The position numbers and the translations under genes were made by a program. The notes below the pieces were generated by a model. The model was not told the origin of the DNA. It searched no databases and saw nothing but the letters and a program-made list of their open reading frames with translations. From an uncultured Bacteroidales bacterium (lineage in GTDB: Bacteria; Bacteroidota; Bacteroidia; Bacteroidales; FEN-979), in the NCBI GenBank assembly GCA_903828645.1, contig CAIKNA010000095.1:1-42924 (forward strand): a DNA stretch of 42,924 nt, in the 5' to 3' direction. This document shows positions 38,971 to 42,924 of the stretch, piece by piece (the stretch's first letter is position 1; each line of letters opens with the position of its first letter).

Positions 38971-39150
38971 TCAATTGTCATGGTGGTCGTCGTTGTCATG
39001 ATGGCCGTCGTTTCCATGATGCTGGCTTTGGCCGTGTGGTTCATGATGGCCCCTGGAACTTCCCATTCCCGGACCCGGGAACATACAGGACGACATGAAC
39101 GTGGTACCTGATACCATGATGACGAAGAGGACCATTCGTAACTTTTTCAT
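38971..39150 (-). CDS. 59-aa His-rich putative lipoprotein
   Basis: Hand translation MKKLRMVLFVIMVSGTTFMSSCMFPGPGMGSSRGHHEPHGQSQHHGNDGHHDNDDHHDN*; lipobox-like MSSC; downstream of promoter copy 10. Just under the ORF-track cut-off. Confidence 0.8.
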   Translation of the reverse strand: MKKLRMVLFVIMVSGTTFMSSCMFPGPGMGSSRGHHEPHGQSQHHGNDGHHDNDDHHDN

Positions 39151-39186
39151 TTTATTTCAATTGTTTTTGTGGATCATTTCAGGATA

Positions 39187-39253
39187 CAAAGTTCAGTTCA
39201 TTTGGATCCTAAAGTGTTACATAACTCCTGAAATAACTTACATCATTCACACA
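39187..39253 (-). promoter_or_regulatory. Copy 10 of the 67-bp promoter module
   Basis: Minus strand: TGTGTGAATGATGTAAGTTATTTCAGGAGTTATGTAACAC, N23, TTTG (CAAA at 39187-39190). Confidence 0.92.
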
Positions 39254-40315
39254 TTAAAAAGCGGCCGGAATCTTCTTCTTCTTTTTAAAGATGTCAAACC
39301 GGGTTCCTCCCCACAGGCGAAATTGTGCCACATCATAACTGAAGAGTGCCTTGCTGAGTTTGTCGGGAACTTCGTTAAAGCCTGTCTGAACCGACCCGCC
39401 GAGGAACCATTTATCTGAATTGTAACCAAAGGCGAACCTCCCGCTGAGTTGAAAAGCAAATTCAAAGTCGGAAAAGGCTTTCTCTCCACCGCTATATGAG
39501 GAAAACTGGGCGGCAACACCCGGGAAAAGAGCTGCCGTGAGATATATATTCTTCAGGAATACCAGGGTGTAGGCATATCCCGGCGAAAGTCCCAGGGAAT
39601 AAAAAGTACCGCTTGTCACAACGCTTGTCAATGGTATGTGATACTCGTTAACAAGTCCTGCAGGAATGATGCCCTGATCGGAAGTTATGTTATAATATAA
39701 CAATGCAGGCCTGACAACCAGGCTCCCGGCACTCCTCTTCTGGCGTTCATTCTGGATAAATGCCGCCCGGATGGAAAATCGCCTGGCATTATAAATCCAA
39801 TACCCGGCCAGGCCAAGTGAAAATGTGCGCATGTCGGGAAGGGTATAATGAGTTCCGTCAGGTTTTTCAGGAGAGCTGATAAAATAACCGTGGTATTGCT
39901 GCAGAAACAACTCCCCTGCAACGACTCGCCCGAACGCGTTTACGCGGAGGTCAAGGGTGGATGTTTTTCCATAGGCATCCTGGTCGGTTTTGTAGAAAGG
40001 ATTATCAATGGACAATCCCAATCCGAACCATTTCCAGAATCCTGCGATCCCCACCCGGAGGTTTACATTCGGCCGGTAAACGATCTTTGGAATATTATCA
40101 CCGGCGGTATTGATGAGCAGCGAGGCATTCTGAAACAGCAGGAACAGTCGGGTCGTGAACAAACCGGTGTAATCTGCCAGGTACGTACTGTCGAAATTTC
40201 CCGGAAGCGATTCCTCCTGGTTGGGGTAAGATTGTGAAAAAGATTCTTTCCCCGGCAATGACAGGCAAACAGCAATCAGACCGGCTATCCAAACTTTATG
40301 CAACATCCCCGACAA
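39254..40315 (-). CDS. DUF4421 domain-containing protein
   Basis: 353 aa, signal peptide, outer-membrane strands (IVYRPNVNLRVGIAGFWKWFGLGLSIDNPF...SFSLGL..YW); family from pattern recognition. Confidence 0.7.
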   Translation of the reverse strand: MSGMLHKVWIAGLIAVCLSLPGKESFSQSYPNQEESLPGNFDSTYLADYTGLFTTRLFLLFQNASLLINTAGDNIPKIVYRPNVNLRVGIAGFWKWFGLGLSIDNPFYKTDQDAYGKTSTLDLRVNAFGRVVAGELFLQQYHGYFISSPEKPDGTHYTLPDMRTFSLGLAGYWIYNARRFSIRAAFIQNERQKRSAGSLVVRPALLYYNITSDQGIIPAGLVNEYHIPLTSVVTSGTFYSLGLSPGYAYTLVFLKNIYLTAALFPGVAAQFSSYSGGEKAFSDFEFAFQLSGRFAFGYNSDKWFLGGSVQTGFNEVPDKLSKALFSYDVAQFRLWGGTRFDIFKKKKKIPAAF

Positions 40316-40335
40316 ACCGTTATTCGTCTATCGTG

Positions 40336-40521
40336 TTAAACATGTATGGCCATCAGGTAGGCAAAAAGTCCGAATACCTTGAGGAGCCAGATGACAATGA
40401 CAACAACGACAACAACGTTAAAGATCCTTTTGATTTTTACATCCATGGGGATGTATGTATTGACAAGCCATAACAGGATGCCTGCGACAACCAGTACGAT
40501 TAAGATAGTGAACAGTGGCAT
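40336..40521 (-). CDS. Thivi_2564-like small membrane protein
   Basis: 61 aa MPLFTILIVLVVAGILLWLVNTYIPMDVKIKRIFNVVVVVVIVIWLLKVFG, two TM helices. Confidence 0.75.
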   Translation of the reverse strand: MPLFTILIVLVVAGILLWLVNTYIPMDVKIKRIFNVVVVVVIVIWLLKVFGLFAYLMAIHV

Positions 40522-40564
40522 AATAAATTGGGTTAGTGATCAATAAAAGGTAAAGGTATTGAAC

Positions 40565-41899
40565 CTATTGTTTCACGATTTTTACAGAGGCAACCTGGTT
40601 TTTGGATACTATCCTGAGCAGATATATCCCCCCGGGTTTACCGAATAGTGAAATGGCATATTTTCCGGATTGGTTCATGTTTTGCGACAGAACCTCCTCG
40701 CTCTGCATGCTGAAAATTTCAACCCTAACGGGTCCGGAATCTTCGACATTTGCCAGGTCAAGTGTTACCATACCGGGTGTTGGGTTGGGATAGATTTTAA
40801 AAAAGTTTCCGGCGGGTTTTCGGGGAATTGTTTTGTTCAGGGTTTCATTCTCTCCGGAGGATGTAATTTCGGTATTTTTCAGGACGCTGCAATACAGACC
40901 ATCGGGGGTGATGTACCCATGCAGGTATCCCCCGGCATTGACCCTTGTTCCTTCAAGGCAGGTTATTATTTGGCCGGCGATCATGACAACATTGGCGCCG
41001 TTGCTGATTGTAAAGGTAGTTCCATTTCCGGCAGTGGTGATGGTTTGGGTGGCATCATAACAGGTACTCTGGTCGATCCCGAAATTCAAATCCTGGAGAA
41101 CCAGATTGCAGTTCACACCCGGCTGATTAATGGCAAAGGCTCCGCTTGTCGTACATGAATTCTGATCGGTAATGATCACCGAATAATTTCCGGCCACAAG
41201 ACTATCCAGGTTCATGGTGGTCGCCCCTGTATTCCAGGCACATGCATACGGGGGCACCCCGCCTGTAACAACAAGGTGAATGCTTCCGTCATTGCCGCCG
41301 CTGCAAGTTACTTCAACCGTCGATGCTATGATCGAAAAGGCTGGCGGTTGCGTGACCTGATAAGATTTTGTGATTTGGCAATTATTCGCATCTGTTATTG
41401 TGAGGTTATATGCTCCAGCGGCAACTCCAGCCAAACTGCCTGTTGTGGAACCGTTATCCCATTGGTAGGCGAATGGTTCCAATCCCCCTGAAACTGCAAC
41501 ATCAATGGCACCGGTTTGAGAACCAGAACATAAGACATTGGTAATCGTTTCTGTTGAAAAAAGTTGTGGAAGTAATATTACATTGACTGATCCTTCAGAG
41601 AAACTTCCGGCCGGTGGCGCGAAAAATACAATTAAATGAATCTGGTCACTGGCATAACCGGGCGAACCCGGTAAAATTACAGGAGCCCGATCCGAGGAAG
41701 TCCAGGATCCGCTCAAATTGGTCCAGGCAAAAGTTGCATCCGGATTATTACACCCCTGCAGGGTACAAAACAGATTGACAGGATCACCGTAGCAAACAGG
41801 ATTGGGTAATACAACCTGTGCGTTTGCAGTCTTCAACACGGTAACTATAAATAAAAAAGCAATTAACAATGCCTTATGGAATATAGAGGTTGGTTTCAT
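40565..41899 (-). CDS. SprB-repeat secreted protein with T9SS-type C-terminal sorting domain
   Basis: Start MKPTSIFHKALLIAFLFIVTVLKTANAQ (41899); two SprB-like repeats (SGGLEPFAYQWDNGSTTGSLAGVAAGAYNLTITDANNC); C-terminal FKIYPNPTPGMVTLDL...GIYLLRIVSKNQVASVKIVKQ. Confidence 0.88.
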   Translation of the reverse strand: MKPTSIFHKALLIAFLFIVTVLKTANAQVVLPNPVCYGDPVNLFCTLQGCNNPDATFAWTNLSGSWTSSDRAPVILPGSPGYASDQIHLIVFFAPPAGSFSEGSVNVILLPQLFSTETITNVLCSGSQTGAIDVAVSGGLEPFAYQWDNGSTTGSLAGVAAGAYNLTITDANNCQITKSYQVTQPPAFSIIASTVEVTCSGGNDGSIHLVVTGGVPPYACAWNTGATTMNLDSLVAGNYSVIITDQNSCTTSGAFAINQPGVNCNLVLQDLNFGIDQSTCYDATQTITTAGNGTTFTISNGANVVMIAGQIITCLEGTRVNAGGYLHGYITPDGLYCSVLKNTEITSSGENETLNKTIPRKPAGNFFKIYPNPTPGMVTLDLANVEDSGPVRVEIFSMQSEEVLSQNMNQSGKYAISLFGKPGGIYLLRIVSKNQVASVKIVKQ

Positions 41900-41937
41900 G
41901 GAATTTGGTTTTAATGACGGGTATAACTCTTGTTTTA

Positions 41938-42004
41938 CAAATATCATCACCATCAATGCTATATCTGTTATATAATTTTAATAATAAATTACATAATTCA
42001 CACT
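41938..42004 (-). promoter_or_regulatory. Copy 11 of the 67-bp promoter module
   Basis: Minus strand: AGTGTGAATTATGTAATTTATTATTAAAATTATATAACAG, N23, TTTG (CAAA at 41938-41941). Confidence 0.87.
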
Positions 42005-42161
42005 TTTAGGAATTATCAGCAGATCATACTTTTGGGAGTTACCTGCAGACAATTGTCATCCTGAAGTGTTATGCATCACGTTTGCCCTTACAGGGAGTCA
42101 GGTCAACATGATCCGGACAATTCCCTGCAGGGGCATGAAGATTGTCAAAGCACCAGCCTTA

Positions 42162-42761
42162 TTATAATTTTAAAAGCGCGACCGGTTCCATTTGCAAGGT
42201 GAGATCTTCTTTTCCGATGTTCGTAAGTTCGATTTCACAGGAGATGGAAACTTCCTCGCTTACCATTAACCCCCCGGTTTCGAGAGGGGCATTCCAAACC
42301 AGTCCCCATTCACTTCTTGTTAATTTCCCGCTAACGGTAAAACCTGCTTTTTCATTTCCCCAGAGGTCATGTACAATTCCCCCGAATTGCATATTCAGTT
42401 TCACGTTGCGGGTAATACCAACCATCGTCAATTCTCCCCAGAGTTCATGATTGCCTTCATGATCGGGATTTCCAATGGTGCCGGAAGAAAAGGTTATTTG
42501 CTTATGATTTATGACATCGAAGAAATCAGCACTTTTCAAATGCTCATCCCGTTTTTCATTGTTTGTTGTGATGGAAGCAGTGTCAATCCAGAGATCAATT
42601 TCTGCAGTTGTAAAGTCTTTCTCGGTAGTATAAATATTCGCATCGAATTTAAGGAACGCCCCTTTTACATGAGAGATCATCAGGTGTTTCACGCTGAAGG
42701 ATATTTCACTGTGCACCAGGTCGATTGACCATTTTGTTTTTGTTCCGGTCTTGGTTTTCAT
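42162..42761 (-). CDS. YceI-family protein
   Basis: KWSIDLVHSEISFSVKHLMISHVKGAFLKFDANIYTTEKDFTTAEIDLWIDTASITTNNEKRDEHLKSADFFDVINHKQITFSS. Confidence 0.92.
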   Translation of the reverse strand: MKTKTGTKTKWSIDLVHSEISFSVKHLMISHVKGAFLKFDANIYTTEKDFTTAEIDLWIDTASITTNNEKRDEHLKSADFFDVINHKQITFSSGTIGNPDHEGNHELWGELTMVGITRNVKLNMQFGGIVHDLWGNEKAGFTVSGKLTRSEWGLVWNAPLETGGLMVSEEVSISCEIELTNIGKEDLTLQMEPVALLKL

Positions 42762-42853
42762 CTTGCTTGTTTTATTGTTTAATTAGTTGTTGAGTAGTCC
42801 TGTCCTGATCGGGCAGGTTTGACTATCCCTGAAAAGATACGCTATCATCACCG

Positions 42854-42920
42854 CAAAGGTGAGCCTCTTAATGGTTGAATGTGTTACACAACTTTAAAAT
42901 TAAGTTACATGATTCACACA
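42854..42920 (-). promoter_or_regulatory. Copy 12 of the 67-bp promoter module
   Basis: Minus strand: TGTGTGAATCATGTAACTTAATTTTAAAGTTGTGTAACAC, N23, TTTG (CAAA at 42854-42857). Upstream of YceI. Confidence 0.92.
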
Positions 42921-42924
42921 TTGC

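Noticed and set aside
39095-39418. 107-aa plus-strand ORF
   Set aside because: Runs antisense over the His-rich lipoprotein start, module copy 10 and the DUF4421 3' end; no supporting signal.
1688-42920. The 12 conserved elements as a mobile repeat family (MITE/REP)
   Set aside because: Always promoter-proximal and oriented toward the next gene, with unconserved spacer but exact spacing to TTTG, no target duplications seen; fits a regulatory site better.
1-42924. tRNA, rRNA, transposase or phage genes
   Set aside because: None recognised on reading either strand.

Overview
This is a Bacteroidetes-type chromosomal window: TAnnTTTG -7 promoter elements, a T9SS-like sorting tail, SprB, DUF3943 and FISUMP families. 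It is a dense cluster of envelope and general-stress genes. Contents include an Mla/MCE lipid-transport operon, OmpA proteins, AI-2E-family permease, GH130 and glycosyltransferases, and an AraC-type regulator followed by a hybrid histidine kinase and a response regulator. It also holds two P-type ATPases, CheB/CheR-PAS, a universal stress protein, an eRF1-like protein, LmbE deacetylase, CbpA/CbpM, DUF3943, PAP2, DUF4421, an SprB-repeat protein, YceI and an ice-binding-like DUF3494 protein. The main discovery is a rigid 67-bp promoter module present 12 times on both strands. Each copy is a 40-bp element (consensus TGTGTGAATNATGTAAsTT-N8-AAGTTATRTAACAC), then exactly 23 bp, then TTTG (TTAG in one copy), upstream of 12 separate genes or operons. 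The element contains an 11-bp direct repeat (AATNATGTAAC) with a 21-bp period next to the -33 region. This geometry resembles AraC/XylS-type class II activation, and one copy precedes an AraC-family gene in the window. I propose an undescribed stress regulon. Three genes absent from the ORF track are also reported: an edge-truncated DUF3494 protein, a 51-aa membrane protein and a 59-aa His-rich lipoprotein. All calls were made by reading the sequence; no database search was run.
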